Notes: generated from the sequence alone by a model not told the origin. A stretch of DNA of 64,000 nucleotides from Yinghuangia sp045039925 (GCA_045039925.1 CP108400.1:62001-126000), one strand, 5' to 3'; positions 8,930-18,249 are shown, numbered from the stretch's first letter. Numbers and translations are program-made.

Positions 8930-9201
8930 ATGGGCACTTCGATCGGCCGTGAGGTCTCCCGGCGCCGCTTCCTGACCGCAGCGACCGCGAGCGTCATCGT
9001 GGGCTTCAACGCCTCGAGCGGAACCACCGGTGGTGCCAGAACATCACCGCTCTTCGAGGTACGCACTACGTCGAGGACGCCGTCCCCTTCACCAAGTCCG
9101 ACTGGACCACGCACTACGGCCGTGCGTACCCACAGTTCGCGGCGTGGAAGAAGCAGTTCAACCCCTACAAGATCATGACGCCGGGCGCGGGGATCTTCTG
9201 A
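8930..9201 (+). pseudogene. Tat-exported FAD-dependent oxidoreductase, internally deleted
   Basis: An ATG at 8930 with GGAG 5 nt upstream opens a twin-arginine signal (SRRRFLTAATASVIVGF). About 35 codons later the frame is lost. In another frame, 9037-9201 encodes a typical C-terminus of BBE/cytokinin-dehydrogenase-like flavoproteins: HYGRAYPQFAAWKKQFNP, then MTPGAGIF and stop. The whole FAD-binding body of some 400 residues is missing. It is therefore a deletion remnant with both ends preserved. Confidence 0.7.
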
Positions 9202-9363
9202 CCTCTGGGCCGGTCGCGGGCGCTTGGTCGCCCAGGAGTGGCGCACCCGCCCACGTCGCGCCGGATCGGCTGGTCCTCGGCACCTTCGCCGTGGCGCGTC
9301 CCGGGTTCGGGGCGCCAAATCACCTTCGCGTCGAGTCCGACAACGTCGTGTCATCGAGGAACC

Positions 9364-10647
9364 ATGGATTCACGGACCGAACCCCCTGCCCAAGAGCACT
9401 CCACAGAGCCCGTTCCGCACGCTCTGATCGTCGGCCCCCAGTCGTCGGGGCAGCTCTATCCGTCCGCCGCTCGCGCAATGGGGATGGGCACCACCGTCAT
9501 CACCACGGACCGGGAGGACTTCCGCCTGTCCGAGTCGGCCAAGGCGGCAGCCGACGAGATCGTGCGCACGCGTGGAGTCCTCATCGAGGAACTGCGCCCG
9601 GCTGTCGAGGAAGTACACCGCCGTCACCCGATCACCGCGGTGGTTCCCGGAGACGAGTTCGTGGTCGAACAGACCGCGATCCTCGCCGCCGACCTGGGCC
9701 TGCCCGGCCTGTCGCCGGCCACGGTGGCCGCCGTACGTGACAAGGCCGTCATGCGCGCGCGGTTGCACGAAGCGGGCGTGACGGCACCGAAGTTCGTCCG
9801 CGCGCGGGATGCCGTGGAAGTCGCCGCAGCAGGTGCCGCCGTCGGCTTCCCCTGTGTCGTCAAACCGACCTCCATGGCCGGCACCGTCGGGGTGACGCGC
9901 GTGGACGACGCGGCCGGACTGGAGCGTGCGTACCAGGCGATCCTGGAGGAACGGGAACCCGTCTCCGGCTGCCTGCCGGGAGCGGAGGTGGTGGTCGAAA
10001 GCTACCTCGCCGGCCCGGAGTTCAGCGTGGAGGGGTACGTCGACGGCCGCGACCGCGTCCACGTCCTGGCCATCACCGAGAAGCGACTGGGCCCGGAGCC
10101 CGCCTTCCAGCAGCGTGCGCACTTCGTACGTCCGGCCGCGTCCGTGCCCGGACACGAGCGGATCAGCGCCTATGTGGGGCGGGTGACACGCGCGTTGGGG
10201 ATCGTCGTCGGAGCCTTCCACGCCGAACTCCGGCTAACCGACCGGGGGCCCGTGCTCATCGAGATCGCCGCGCGCCCGGCCGGGGACCACATCGCGGAGA
10301 TGGTCGAGACGGTCACCGGCGTCTCCCTCATCGGCGCCTCGTTGGCCGTGCTCGCCGGGCTGCCCGTGCCCGAGGCCGGGCCCGCCCGCGCAGCGGTCGC
10401 CGGCATCCACTACGCGAGCGAGCCCGGCCTGATCGGGAGGTCGTACCGGGAACTGGCCGGCTGGGACGAGGCGGTGGCCCTGCCCGGGGTGGTCGAGGCG
10501 TGTGTGCACATCGAGGCCGGGGCCCCGATTCCGGCGCGGCACGACTATCGCTCACGGGTGGCCCATGTGCGTTTCACCGCACCGGACTTCGCCCGGGCAA
10601 CGGCACTTCGCGACCGGCTCGACCGGCTGATCCGTGTTCGCGGTTGA
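9364..10647 (+). CDS. ATP-grasp ligase
   Basis: The 427-residue protein has a biotin-carboxylase-like N-terminal domain (LIVGPQSSGQLYPSAARAMG), an ATP-grasp domain with CVVKPTSMAGTVGV, and a metal-binding segment ending LIEIAARPAGDHI. ATP-grasp enzymes of this type activate a carboxylate as acyl-phosphate and join it to an amine, often as L-amino-acid ligases. The start is the ATG at 9364 with GAGGA just upstream; the frame is open further 5' but unsupported. Its stop overlaps the next gene, an MFS transporter, by 14 nt. With arginine hydroxylase and capreomycidine synthase genes following, it is the best candidate to couple capreomycidine to another amino acid. That is inference. Confidence 0.85.
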   Translation: MDSRTEPPAQEHSTEPVPHALIVGPQSSGQLYPSAARAMGMGTTVITTDREDFRLSESAKAAADEIVRTRGVLIEELRPAVEEVHRRHPITAVVPGDEFVVEQTAILAADLGLPGLSPATVAAVRDKAVMRARLHEAGVTAPKFVRARDAVEVAAAGAAVGFPCVVKPTSMAGTVGVTRVDDAAGLERAYQAILEEREPVSGCLPGAEVVVESYLAGPEFSVEGYVDGRDRVHVLAITEKRLGPEPAFQQRAHFVRPAASVPGHERISAYVGRVTRALGIVVGAFHAELRLTDRGPVLIEIAARPAGDHIAEMVETVTGVSLIGASLAVLAGLPVPEAGPARAAVAGIHYASEPGLIGRSYRELAGWDEAVALPGVVEACVHIEAGAPIPARHDYRSRVAHVRFTAPDFARATALRDRLDRLIRVRG

Positions 10648-11989
10648 CCCGGCGACGGCGGTCCCCGGCGCCCGGGTCCTGGTCACGCACGTCGTGCGCG
10701 CGACGGACGGGCTGACGACCTCCGTCCAGCAGTTCGCGCTGCCGATGATGATCTTCACCGCGACGGGAAGCGCCACCTGGTCGGGAGTCGCGTTCGTGGT
10801 GGAATGGCTGCCCCGGCTGTGCGCGATACCGATGTCGGGCCTCCGAGTCGACCGCCATGGCCCGCGCCGCGTTCTGATCATCACCAACCTTGCCCGCTGC
10901 GGGGTGACGGTGGTCGCGCTGGTGTGGTTGCTCGCCGACCCCGGCGCCTGGGCGGCCCTGATCGGTCTCGCGATCATCGTGGGTCTGCTCGCGGAGTGCT
11001 CGTACGTCGCGTCGGAGGCGGCCGGGGCCGAGGTGACCGATCGGGCTGCCGCGCACCGCGTCCAGTCCACGCAGGCCGGCATCGACCAGACGGTGCTGGT
11101 GATCGGTCCGCCGACGGCCGCCCTGGTGCTGATGACGACGGGATCCACGGGCGTGCTCCTCGGGTCCGCCATCCTGGGCGCGCTCGTTCCGGTCCTGGCC
11201 GTGACGCTGCCGGTGGCTGCGCCGGTGACTCCGCGGTGGAATGCCGACGCGGTATCGGAGCCGGTGTCCGTGTCGATGCGCGACGGTGTTCGCACCGGCC
11301 TTCGCGTGGTGACGCGCAACCGTCTGCTGTCCTGCGTCGTGATCGTCGCGGCGGCGCAGAACCTCATGCTGGCGGTGCTGCTCGCGGCGACACCCGCGAT
11401 GGCGCTGGGCCGGTACGGCATGCGGGAGTCCACTGTGGGCCTGATGTGGACGTGCGGTGCGATCGGTTCGCTGGCGGCCATCGTCGTCGCCCGCCGCGCG
11501 ATCGGCCGGAACGGCCGCCTGTGGCATGTGGGCCTGGTGTCCTCCCTGCTCGCCGGGTTCGCGACGGTCACCGCCGGGACGGCTTCGTCCGGGCCGCTCT
11601 TCTTCGCCGGCGTGGCGCTGCTCGTGACGGCCGACGGCGCGGGCGCGGTCTACCTGCGGACCGCGCGGACCCAGGTGATCCCGCCGGACGTCTTCGGGGT
11701 CACGATCTCCGTGGTCGTGCTGCTGGTGCTGGTCCCGTACCCGTTCGCGGGCGCCTTGGTCGCGGTCGTTCCGCGCGAACATCTCTCGTCGCTCATCACG
11801 GTGTGCGGACTCGTCGCGACCGCCGTCGCGGCGTCGGCCGTCATGCGGGTTCGACGCGAACCCGGCCGACATCGCCGCCCCACGCGTCGTCACCGTCCGC
11901 AGGACGGACCGCTGCCCACCCTTGCCCCCCGTGCGACCGCGCCCGTAGCCGCGCTCCCCGACCCATCGCGATCAGTTCCCCATATGTGA
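10634..11989 (+). CDS. MFS transporter, probable exporter
   Basis: The 451-residue polytopic protein has about 12 hydrophobic segments and a typical MFS loop RVDRHGPRRVL after the second helix. The start is the GTG at 10634 inside the 3' end of the ATP-grasp gene, so the two are translationally coupled; the stop is 6 nt before the oxygenase start. The C-terminal 60 or so residues are hydrophilic and Arg/Pro-rich. Close coupling to biosynthetic genes suggests export of the product and self-resistance. The direction of transport cannot be read from the sequence. Confidence 0.85.
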   Translation: MFAVDPATAVPGARVLVTHVVRATDGLTTSVQQFALPMMIFTATGSATWSGVAFVVEWLPRLCAIPMSGLRVDRHGPRRVLIITNLARCGVTVVALVWLLADPGAWAALIGLAIIVGLLAECSYVASEAAGAEVTDRAAAHRVQSTQAGIDQTVLVIGPPTAALVLMTTGSTGVLLGSAILGALVPVLAVTLPVAAPVTPRWNADAVSEPVSVSMRDGVRTGLRVVTRNRLLSCVVIVAAAQNLMLAVLLAATPAMALGRYGMRESTVGLMWTCGAIGSLAAIVVARRAIGRNGRLWHVGLVSSLLAGFATVTAGTASSGPLFFAGVALLVTADGAGAVYLRTARTQVIPPDVFGVTISVVVLLVLVPYPFAGALVAVVPREHLSSLITVCGLVATAVAASAVMRVRREPGRHRRPTRRHRPQDGPLPTLAPRATAPVAALPDPSRSVPHM

Positions 11990-11995
11990 GGGCCG

Positions 11996-13012
11996 ATGTT
12001 CCAGGTTTCGCTGAGTCCCTATGACGTCGACGAGGCGCTCCTCCTCGTCGACCAACTGGTCGACCGCTACACCGGCGTCGAAGACGCCGAATTCCTCGAC
12101 CGTGCCGCGGCGTTGTCCCACGAACTGCCACGGTCCCTGCGGGTCGCGTTGACCTCGATGCGCCTGCGGGAACCCGAGGGCGCCATCCTCGTCTCCGGGC
12201 TCCCGGTCGACGACGCGGCCGTCGGACCGACACCGGAGTACTGGGGCCGCCAGAGCCGCCCCGAGACGACGCGGCGCGAGGAGATGTTCTTCTTCCTGTG
12301 CGGCGCACTGCTCGGCGAGGCAATCGCATGGGCGACCCAGCAGGACGGGCGGCTCATGCACGACGTCCTGCCCATCCGGGGGCACGAGAACGTACAACTC
12401 AACTCCGCCAGCCACATGAAGATCTGGTGGCACGTCGAGGACGCCTTCCACCCGTACCGCGCCGACTACGTGGGCCTGATGTGCCTGCGCAACCACGACG
12501 GCATCGCCACCACCTTCGCCGCCCTCGGCGACGAACCGCTGCCGGAGGAAACGGTACGCGCCTTGTTCCAGCCGAGGTTCCTGATCAGGCCCGACAACTC
12601 CCACCTGGCGGCCGGCGGGAGTGCGCCGCCTTCCGGTGCCGCCATGGCGCCGGAACCGCTGCCGATCGCCGTGCTGTTCGGCGACCCCGCCGCGCCGTAC
12701 CTGCGCCTGGACCCCTACTTTATGGAAGCCACCCCCGACGACCCCGAGGCACAGAGGGCGTTCGCGGAACTGACCGCCCGCCTGGACGGCAACGTGCGCG
12801 AAGTGGCTTTGCGGCCAGGACAGATGCTCTTCGTGGACAACTACCGCGCCGTACACGGCCGCAACCCCTTCCGCGCCCGCTACGACGGCACCGACCGCTG
12901 GCTCAAGCGCCTGAACATCGCACGGGACCTGCGCAAGTCCCGCGACATGCGGCCGTCCGCGGCGAGCCGTGTGCTCGGAACGTTCGACATCGCGTGTGCG
13001 ACCGGCGTGTAG
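11996..13012 (+). CDS. Fe(II)/2-oxoglutarate arginine hydroxylase, VioC/OrfP-like
   Basis: The 338-residue protein belongs to the clavaminate-synthase-like group that includes VioC, OrfP and AsnO, which hydroxylate free amino acids. The metal triad is H146-x-E148 (WWHVEDAFHPYRADY) and H287 (AVHGRNPF). A 2-oxoglutarate-binding Arg, R301, lies 14 residues after the distal His, the same distance I recall for VioC. VioC and OrfP convert L-arginine to (3S)-hydroxyarginine, the substrate of capreomycidine synthase. The gene directly after it is such a synthase, which makes L-arginine the likely substrate. Gap to the MFS gene is 6 nt, indicating one operon. Confidence 0.87.
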   Translation: MFQVSLSPYDVDEALLLVDQLVDRYTGVEDAEFLDRAAALSHELPRSLRVALTSMRLREPEGAILVSGLPVDDAAVGPTPEYWGRQSRPETTRREEMFFFLCGALLGEAIAWATQQDGRLMHDVLPIRGHENVQLNSASHMKIWWHVEDAFHPYRADYVGLMCLRNHDGIATTFAALGDEPLPEETVRALFQPRFLIRPDNSHLAAGGSAPPSGAAMAPEPLPIAVLFGDPAAPYLRLDPYFMEATPDDPEAQRAFAELTARLDGNVREVALRPGQMLFVDNYRAVHGRNPFRARYDGTDRWLKRLNIARDLRKSRDMRPSAASRVLGTFDIACATGV

Positions 13013-13083
13013 CCGCCCCGTCGACGCGAGTTCCGCACGTCCGACACCTCCGGCATCGCCCCCCGGAAAGGACCCGCACCAGC

Positions 13084-14199
13084 ATGAGGTTCCAACCCGC
13101 ACGTCTTGAGGACTGGCTCCGCGACTCCTACTTCACCGCCGGCGTCGACCTCGGCTGCAGCGGCGTCGACAGCTGGTCCTTCGCGGACCTGGACCGCATG
13201 CTCGGCCTGGGGCCGGGCTTCTTCGACGCGGTCGTCTTCGACGACAGCCCCTCCTTCGGATCCGACGCCGTGCGCGCGGCCGTCGCCGACCGCTTCGGCA
13301 CTGGCGACCCCGACCGGATCATGGTCACCCACGGGTCGTCGGAAGGGATCTTCCTGCTCACCGCCGCACTGCTCGAATCGGACGACGAGGTGATCGTCAC
13401 CGACCCCGCCTACCACGGCCTCGACTCGGTCGCCGAGGCCGCCGGATGCCGCCTGCGGCGCTGGCGCCTGGACCCCGCGGACGGCTTCCGGCCCGACATG
13501 GACGCCCTGCGCCGCCTGATCACACCGAACACGCGCATGGTCATCGCGAACTTCCCGCACAACCCCACCGGCGTCACCCTGGCCGCCGACCAGCAGCGCG
13601 AACTCGTCGAGCTGTGTGCCGACGCCGACGCGTACCTGCTCTGGGACGGTGCCTTTGCCGACCTCACCCACGAACCCGCCGAACCACTGCCGGATCCCGC
13701 GGCCTTCTACGACAAGTGCATCTCCACCGGCACCTTCTCCAAGGCGTACGGCCTGCCCGGCCTGCGCTTCGGATGGTGCCACGGCCGCCCGGACGTCCTC
13801 GCGGCCCTCCTGCCCATGCGCGACCGCATGACTCTGGCGCTGTCCCCGCTCGTCGAGCGGCTGGCCACCGCCGTCCTGGGGCAGGCGGACACTCTTCTGG
13901 CCCCGAGGCTGGCTCAAGCCCGCCGCAATCGCGAGATCCTCACAGACTGGATCGCCGACCAGGAGCGGCGCATCGCCAGCGAACCCGCGGCAGGCGGAGT
14001 CACGATCTTCCCCCGCGTCATGGTCCCCGACGTACGCGAGTTCTGCGAGCACCTGCTCTCCGACGAGGACTTGCTGCTGGTCCCCGGCGACTGCTTCGGG
14101 CACCCCGACCGCGTCCGCCTCGGCTTCGGCGGCCCCACCGACGACCTCCTCGAAGGCCTCGACCGCCTGGCGCGCGCCCTGGCCAAACACTCCGCATGA
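13084..14199 (+). CDS. Capreomycidine synthase-like PLP enzyme (VioD/OrfR type)
   Basis: The 371-residue fold-type I PLP enzyme has THGSSEGIFL, NFPHNPTG (N160), LLWDGAF (D188) and the Schiff-base lysine K220 in GTFSKAYGLPGLRFGWC. The opening LEDWLRDSYF, the Gly-Val-Asp-Ser segment and the AYHGLDS region agree closely with what I recall of VioD, which cyclises 3-hydroxyarginine to (2S,3R)-capreomycidine. The arginine hydroxylase gene immediately upstream supports the same reaction. The start is the ATG at 13084 with AAAGGA about 11 nt upstream. A decayed copy of its 3' end lies at 5512-5620. A related function, such as the MppP/MppQ arginine chemistry, is the main alternative. Confidence 0.87.
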   Translation: MRFQPARLEDWLRDSYFTAGVDLGCSGVDSWSFADLDRMLGLGPGFFDAVVFDDSPSFGSDAVRAAVADRFGTGDPDRIMVTHGSSEGIFLLTAALLESDDEVIVTDPAYHGLDSVAEAAGCRLRRWRLDPADGFRPDMDALRRLITPNTRMVIANFPHNPTGVTLAADQQRELVELCADADAYLLWDGAFADLTHEPAEPLPDPAAFYDKCISTGTFSKAYGLPGLRFGWCHGRPDVLAALLPMRDRMTLALSPLVERLATAVLGQADTLLAPRLAQARRNREILTDWIADQERRIASEPAAGGVTIFPRVMVPDVREFCEHLLSDEDLLLVPGDCFGHPDRVRLGFGGPTDDLLEGLDRLARALAKHSA

Positions 14200-14250
14200 A
14201 CCCACCGAGCCATTCCTTTCCGGGGGAGCGATTTGATCTTGGAGGACGCA

Positions 14251-14979
14251 GTGCACCACGGTTCTCTTGCGCGGCCCATCCCGACCCGTGTGATCGCCGA
14301 CGTCCTCCCCGCCGGGGTGCTGGAGAGCCCAGCGATACGCGACGCCGGCGCGCGCCGCGACATTGGGGAGATCTTCCGGCTCGCGCACTGCGACGCGGGC
14401 CTGAGCATCAGCCGGATGGCGCGCTTGTGCGACATGACACCGAGCCGCGTCAGCGCCTACGTGCGAGGTGCCGCGCAGGCCCGCGACCAGCGCGTGATCG
14501 AACGCGTCGCCGACGGCCTGCGCATTCCCGGCGAGATCCTCGGGCTGCGCAGCCGCCCGAGGGAGTGCCCCCAAAACCCCTCGGCCCCTTCGGCCCCTCG
14601 CATCGCCCAGGAGCTGCTGTTCCCGGGCAAGGTGGCGACGGGGGTCGAAGTGGAGTTCGGCCCCGACAGCCGGATGAGCGTCACGTACCGGCAAACTGTG
14701 GTCAACACGACGGGTCGGCCGATCTCCCGACTGCCCCAGCAGCGCACATTCCCCGAGGGCAAGGGAGCGCTCACCCTCGTTGCCCTGCCCGGTCCCGTGC
14801 AGAGCTTCACCATCGAAGACCGATACGACGCCGGTACGTTCGCGACCTTCACCTGCCGGATGACCACGTCGATCAGGGCCGGCGACGTGGCGGTCGTCGC
14901 GTACCGGTGCAACTCCCCGCGCTACGTCCGCAGGAACACGGCGTCCAACGCCGCAGCGGAAGAAGCCGGACGGTGGTGA
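14251..14979 (+). CDS. XRE-like helix-turn-helix regulator
   Basis: The protein is about 242 residues. The N-terminal part (VLESPAIRDAG, DIGEIFRLAHCDAGLSISRMARLCDMTPSRVSAYVRG) is an HTH of a Streptomyces XRE-like family. Instead of the TPR region common in such proteins, the C-terminal 130 residues are beta-rich (SVTYRQTVVNTTGRPIS, VAVVAYRCNSPRYVRR) and unassigned; this may be a sensing domain. The GTG at 14251 has GGAGGA at 4 nt, and a TTG at 14233 in the same frame has its own GGGGGAG, so the start is uncertain. The start region is duplicated upstream of the RiPP precursor. It may regulate the capreomycidine genes. Confidence 0.7.
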   Translation: MHHGSLARPIPTRVIADVLPAGVLESPAIRDAGARRDIGEIFRLAHCDAGLSISRMARLCDMTPSRVSAYVRGAAQARDQRVIERVADGLRIPGEILGLRSRPRECPQNPSAPSAPRIAQELLFPGKVATGVEVEFGPDSRMSVTYRQTVVNTTGRPISRLPQQRTFPEGKGALTLVALPGPVQSFTIEDRYDAGTFATFTCRMTTSIRAGDVAVVAYRCNSPRYVRRNTASNAAAEEAGRW

Positions 14980-15141
14980 GAGTTCCCTCGGAATCGCCGT
15001 GTAGCCAGGGTCTATGCTGTGACCTGCGGCCACGCATGATCGTTTGTCTTCACACACCGATGATCAACGGTGGCCGTGCCCGTCTCCACGGCGCGTCAGG
15101 GGCGCGCGGCGTCTACCTGCCGTCCTGTGTCTGGAGGACTT

Positions 15142-15547
15142 GTGCAGCGTGGCGAAGTCTGGTGGGTCCAGTTCGACGAGCGAAGGTTGGTCGTACTGCT
15201 GTCGGGAGAGGAGCCGTCCGGGATCCGGGTGATGCAGGTCGTCGCTCCGGCGGGCGTCGACATCAGCGGTCTGGGCATCGAAGTGACGGTCGGCGCCGAT
15301 GAAGGACTGCCGTTCGAAGGCGTGCTGCGGCTCGCGTTCCCGCGTCCAGGCTTCACTCCGTGCACGTGGCTGACCTACTGTGTCCCGGGACGACCTGATA
15401 GAGCGGGAGGCCGTCCTGTCCTCCCTGAAGCTCAGCGAGATTGACGACGCCCTCCGACTCGCCGAGCAAGCGCACGAGGGTACCCCGGCAACGACCGCAA
15501 GGCTCAGCGAGATGCGGGACGACCTCCGTCTCGGTGAACTCGGGTAG
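15142..15547 (+). pseudogene. MazF/PemK-like protein with 3' frameshift
   Basis: GGAGG precedes a GTG at 15142 that opens QRGEVWWVQFDERRLVVLLSGE, the start of a MazF/PemK-like Streptomyces family. The frame as given stops at 15444 after CTWLTYCVPGRP. A one-base shift near 15390 restores the expected tail DLIEREAVLSSLKLSEIDDA to a stop at 15547. No antitoxin gene is recognisable next to it. The long variant of this family may not be a classical toxin. It may be a true frameshift or a sequencing error. Confidence 0.6.
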
Positions 15548-15639
15548 ACGAAGCAGCAGCCGTCGCCCGCGACGACATGAGCGATCTCGGGCGAGATGAT
15601 CCACGCCGGCCTCGGCGCCCCTCACCATCGAGATCACGA

Positions 15640-16178
15640 TCCACGGCTGGAGTACCAGGTGTTCAATGCCGGTGGTGGTGTGGCCCCGTGGCGTTCCGCG
15701 GAGCGTGCGATCGCCTGGAGGTCTGTGGCGCACCGGAACGCGGTGTGCGCGTACAGGCGTCTGGTGTAGGCCCACAGATTCGGGTACGCCTGGAGTTCGC
15801 GCCCGCGTGCCTCTACAGCGGGTCGGAACTCGGTCGCGTATCGGACAGCTTCACCCAGAGTCCGACGTCCGCGAGAGTGAGTCGATCACCGACCACGTGG
15901 CCGCGGCCTCCCAGGAAGTCTTCGAGGGCGTCCAGGGCGTGCGCGCTGTGTGGCCCTCCGGTGGCGCTGATCGCGGTCACGTCCCGGTCGAGCAGGTCGA
16001 TCTGCGCACGCCACTGCTCGGGGTACAGGTCTTGCGGGGTCGCCGCCCACTGCATGAACCTCGTCGCCAAGTCCACCGGGAGGACCGCGCAATCGTTTGA
16101 GACGATTCGCCCTGCGGCCTGGTCCCACAGCACCGGCACGCTGATGTGCCCGTCGTAGCCCGGCTCCGTGGCATCCAC
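15640..16178 (-). pseudogene. Glutathionyl-hydroquinone reductase (ECM4/YqjG-like GST) remnant
   Basis: Minus-strand 15813-16178 encodes YDGHISVPVLWDQAAGRIVSND and a GST helical domain (DFLGGRGHVVGDRLTLADVGLW). The C-terminal end (AYPNLWAYTRRLYAHTAF) is in another frame between about 15640 and 15840. The N-terminal thioredoxin-fold portion with the active-site Cys is absent. Truncation plus frameshift marks it as a pseudogene. Actinobacterial homologues act with mycothiol-like thiols, but this copy cannot. Confidence 0.75.
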
Positions 16179-16399
16179 CCGGGTGGGTCAGGGGTGTGGG
16201 CAGCAAGTCGAGTGTTACCCGGCGCTCGGTGGGACAACAACCCGGCAGAAGGGGCCCGGCAGCACACGAGCGACCTTGGCATCCCGTGCGGAGGCGCCCT
16301 CGACCATGTGCGCACCCGGCACCGACGATTCGCGTGTCCGGACGCGTGGGGTGGTCGGGAAGAACGCCGGCTGTGCGACCCGCCGTGGAAAGCGCTGTC

Positions 16400-17350
16400 T
16401 CAGCCCGGCGCGCCACCAGCGAACTGCCGGTACTCACGCGGCGTTGCCTCGTACTGGCTCCGGAAGACACGGGCGAAGACACTGGGGTTCTCGATCCCCA
16501 CGGACCGGCCCACACCGGCGATCGACCGGTGCCGCTGTCGCGGATCGGCTAGCATCCGCCGTGCCTCCGCGAGCCGTGTCTCGCGAATGAACTGTGACGG
16601 CGACGCCCCGTCTTCGCGGAAGGCCATCTCGACGTAGCGTATGGAGACACCGAACGCGGCGGCGAGCAACTTGGGCGAAAGGTCCGGCTCCGCCAGGTTG
16701 CGTCTGACGAAGTCCTTCATTCGTAGCAGCTGCGCGCCCCGCGACAGCTTCGCGTCGGCGACGCCCGGATGCGCGACCTGCGCCAGACGCAGCGCGGAGA
16801 TCAGCAACTCCTCTGCAGTGTGGCCGAGTTCGTGCACGGTTTCGAGCGGCAGGGCGCACGGCTGGCCGGCCAACTCGGAGAGCAGCGCGACGAGCACGCG
16901 CAGACTGAGGTTCTCCGCCGGCACGAGCTGACCGAGCATGTTCGCGTGCACCTGCATCGAGGCACGACGCAGGGTGATGTGCGGCACGTTGACGACCAGG
17001 TAGTGCGTGAAGGCGTCAGCAGTCACCGAGAAGGGCACCGTGCCGTCGAAGAACACCGCGTCTCCGGCGCGCGTCCTGGTCCGTCGCCCTTGCTGTTCCG
17101 CCCAGCTAGGGCGGCGGGCTATCGACAAATGGTGGAAGTCCACCGGGTTTCGGTCGATCAGCCGGGACGTACGGGCCACGTGCACCGGATCGGAAGCCAC
17201 GTCGGTGACACTCAGCGGCCCAAGGTCGAGCAGGGACACCCAGCCGGTGTAGTCGGGCTGCCTGGCGCGCTTCAGTGGTGTGGCGCTCATCTCCACGACG
17301 GCGTCGCGCAGGGTCTCCCGCCACGTATCCACGTCCGGTACGGAACCCAC
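16400..17350 (-). CDS. AraC-family transcriptional regulator
   Basis: The protein is about 316 residues from the GTG at 17350 (start uncertain: a GTG at 17332 and an ATG at 17545 are also in frame, but the extra N-terminus from 17545 does not look coding). The N-terminal domain resembles the AraC-type ligand-binding domain of the AraC_binding_2 group (DYTGWVSLLDLGPLSV, GDAVFFDGTVPFSV). The C-terminal AraC HTH has SPKLLAAAFGVSIRYVEMAFRE and SIAGVGRSVGIENPSVFARVFRSQYEATPREYR. There is no adjacent gene on the same strand, so its target is unknown. It may respond to a metabolite, like related regulators of catabolic genes. Confidence 0.8.
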   Translation of the reverse strand: MGSVPDVDTWRETLRDAVVEMSATPLKRARQPDYTGWVSLLDLGPLSVTDVASDPVHVARTSRLIDRNPVDFHHLSIARRPSWAEQQGRRTRTRAGDAVFFDGTVPFSVTADAFTHYLVVNVPHITLRRASMQVHANMLGQLVPAENLSLRVLVALLSELAGQPCALPLETVHELGHTAEELLISALRLAQVAHPGVADAKLSRGAQLLRMKDFVRRNLAEPDLSPKLLAAAFGVSIRYVEMAFREDGASPSQFIRETRLAEARRMLADPRQRHRSIAGVGRSVGIENPSVFARVFRSQYEATPREYRQFAGGAPG

Positions 17351-17569
17351 TCCCCGTTGGCCGGGGCCGGGGTCTGGACGTACGACCGGACGACGCCGGC
17401 CATCGTGCCCGACCGCGTGCCGCCGTGCGGCAGCTCGTTGCGACGCCTGCGTCCGCTGCGCCACAGCGCTGTAGTCGGAATTCGGTGGACGACTCACCGG
17501 CGTCGCCTTTCTGTCGCGGAGTGGGCGTCGCGACTGGGCCGTCATCCTAAAGGCACGAGTTGACCGCAA

Positions 17570-18088
17570 GGTGAAGCGCCCTCGGAACCGCGAGTTTCTG
17601 CGCGGGACGGGGCGGCGCCTGCATCATGACCATCGCCGCCGTAGGGTGTGCCCACTCAACGGCCGAGCATGGTTGTTGGTGACTCAGCGTTGCCGGGGTG
17701 AGGCGGCCTTCGAAGGCGATCTGGAAGGCGGGGTCGAACAGCCGACGCCTGCGGGAACACATAGGTACCTGTTTGCGATCCTGGCCTGCGTAAATGAAGT
17801 GGCCCCGGGACACGGCCCTCGGCTCCCCGAATGTGTCCCCCACCCGCCAGATAGCTGATCTACAGCTGGGGCGGCCGGAATACGCCGGGAAGGGGCCGCG
17901 ATGCGCCATCGCCGCTGGTCGAAGCCCTGCTGCCCAGAGCTCTGACCTTGGACAAGACAAGCCGAACGCGTACCGGTTTTCGGGGCTCGCCCGAAGAGGG
18001 CCGGGAATGAGCTGGGCCTGATCGGGATCCGACGAGCCTGTCACACGATCACACACGGTGGCTGATTGTTACCGTAGAAGGCTCATTG
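17570..18088. other. Intergenic stretch, nothing recognised
   Basis: About 520 bp with no frame that shows family resemblance or a convincing ribosome binding site. It precedes a run of joined gene fragments. Confidence 0.4.
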
Positions 18089-18247
18089 TCAGGTTGTCGG
18101 CGCGTCCTCGATGATCCACTGGATCCCATGCGGGATGAGGAAGTCGAGGAAGGCGGTCGGGGGGTAGGCCTGGCCGGGTGCGAGTACTCCCGGCTTGGCA
18201 GGGTCGGCGATGAGGCGGCGGGCGCTTTCTACGGCGATCACCGCGGC
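18089..18247 (-). pseudogene. C-terminal gene fragment, possibly saccharopine-dehydrogenase-like
   Basis: The minus strand reads AVIAVESARRLIADPAKPG, then APGQAYPPTAFLDFLIPHGI and a TGA at 18089-18091. The pattern (a Pro/Gly hinge, then an FLDFLIPHG tail) looks like a genuine protein C-terminus, perhaps of an NAD-binding reductase of the saccharopine dehydrogenase-like group. The gene is cut at about 18247, where the PhzF fragment begins on the other strand. Confidence 0.4.
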
Positions 18248-18249
18248 GG

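Noticed and set aside
12880..15057. A 725-codon minus-strand frame opposite the capreomycidine genes
   Set aside because: Low-complexity Gly/Val/Glu-rich shadow; the plus-strand genes have clear active sites and ribosome binding sites.
15142..15547. A functional toxin-antitoxin pair
   Set aside because: Only a MazF-like gene is seen, with a 3' frameshift and no antitoxin gene beside it.
17547..18056. A 169-codon minus-strand frame
   Set aside because: No family resemblance, no convincing start, and composition unlike neighbouring genes.
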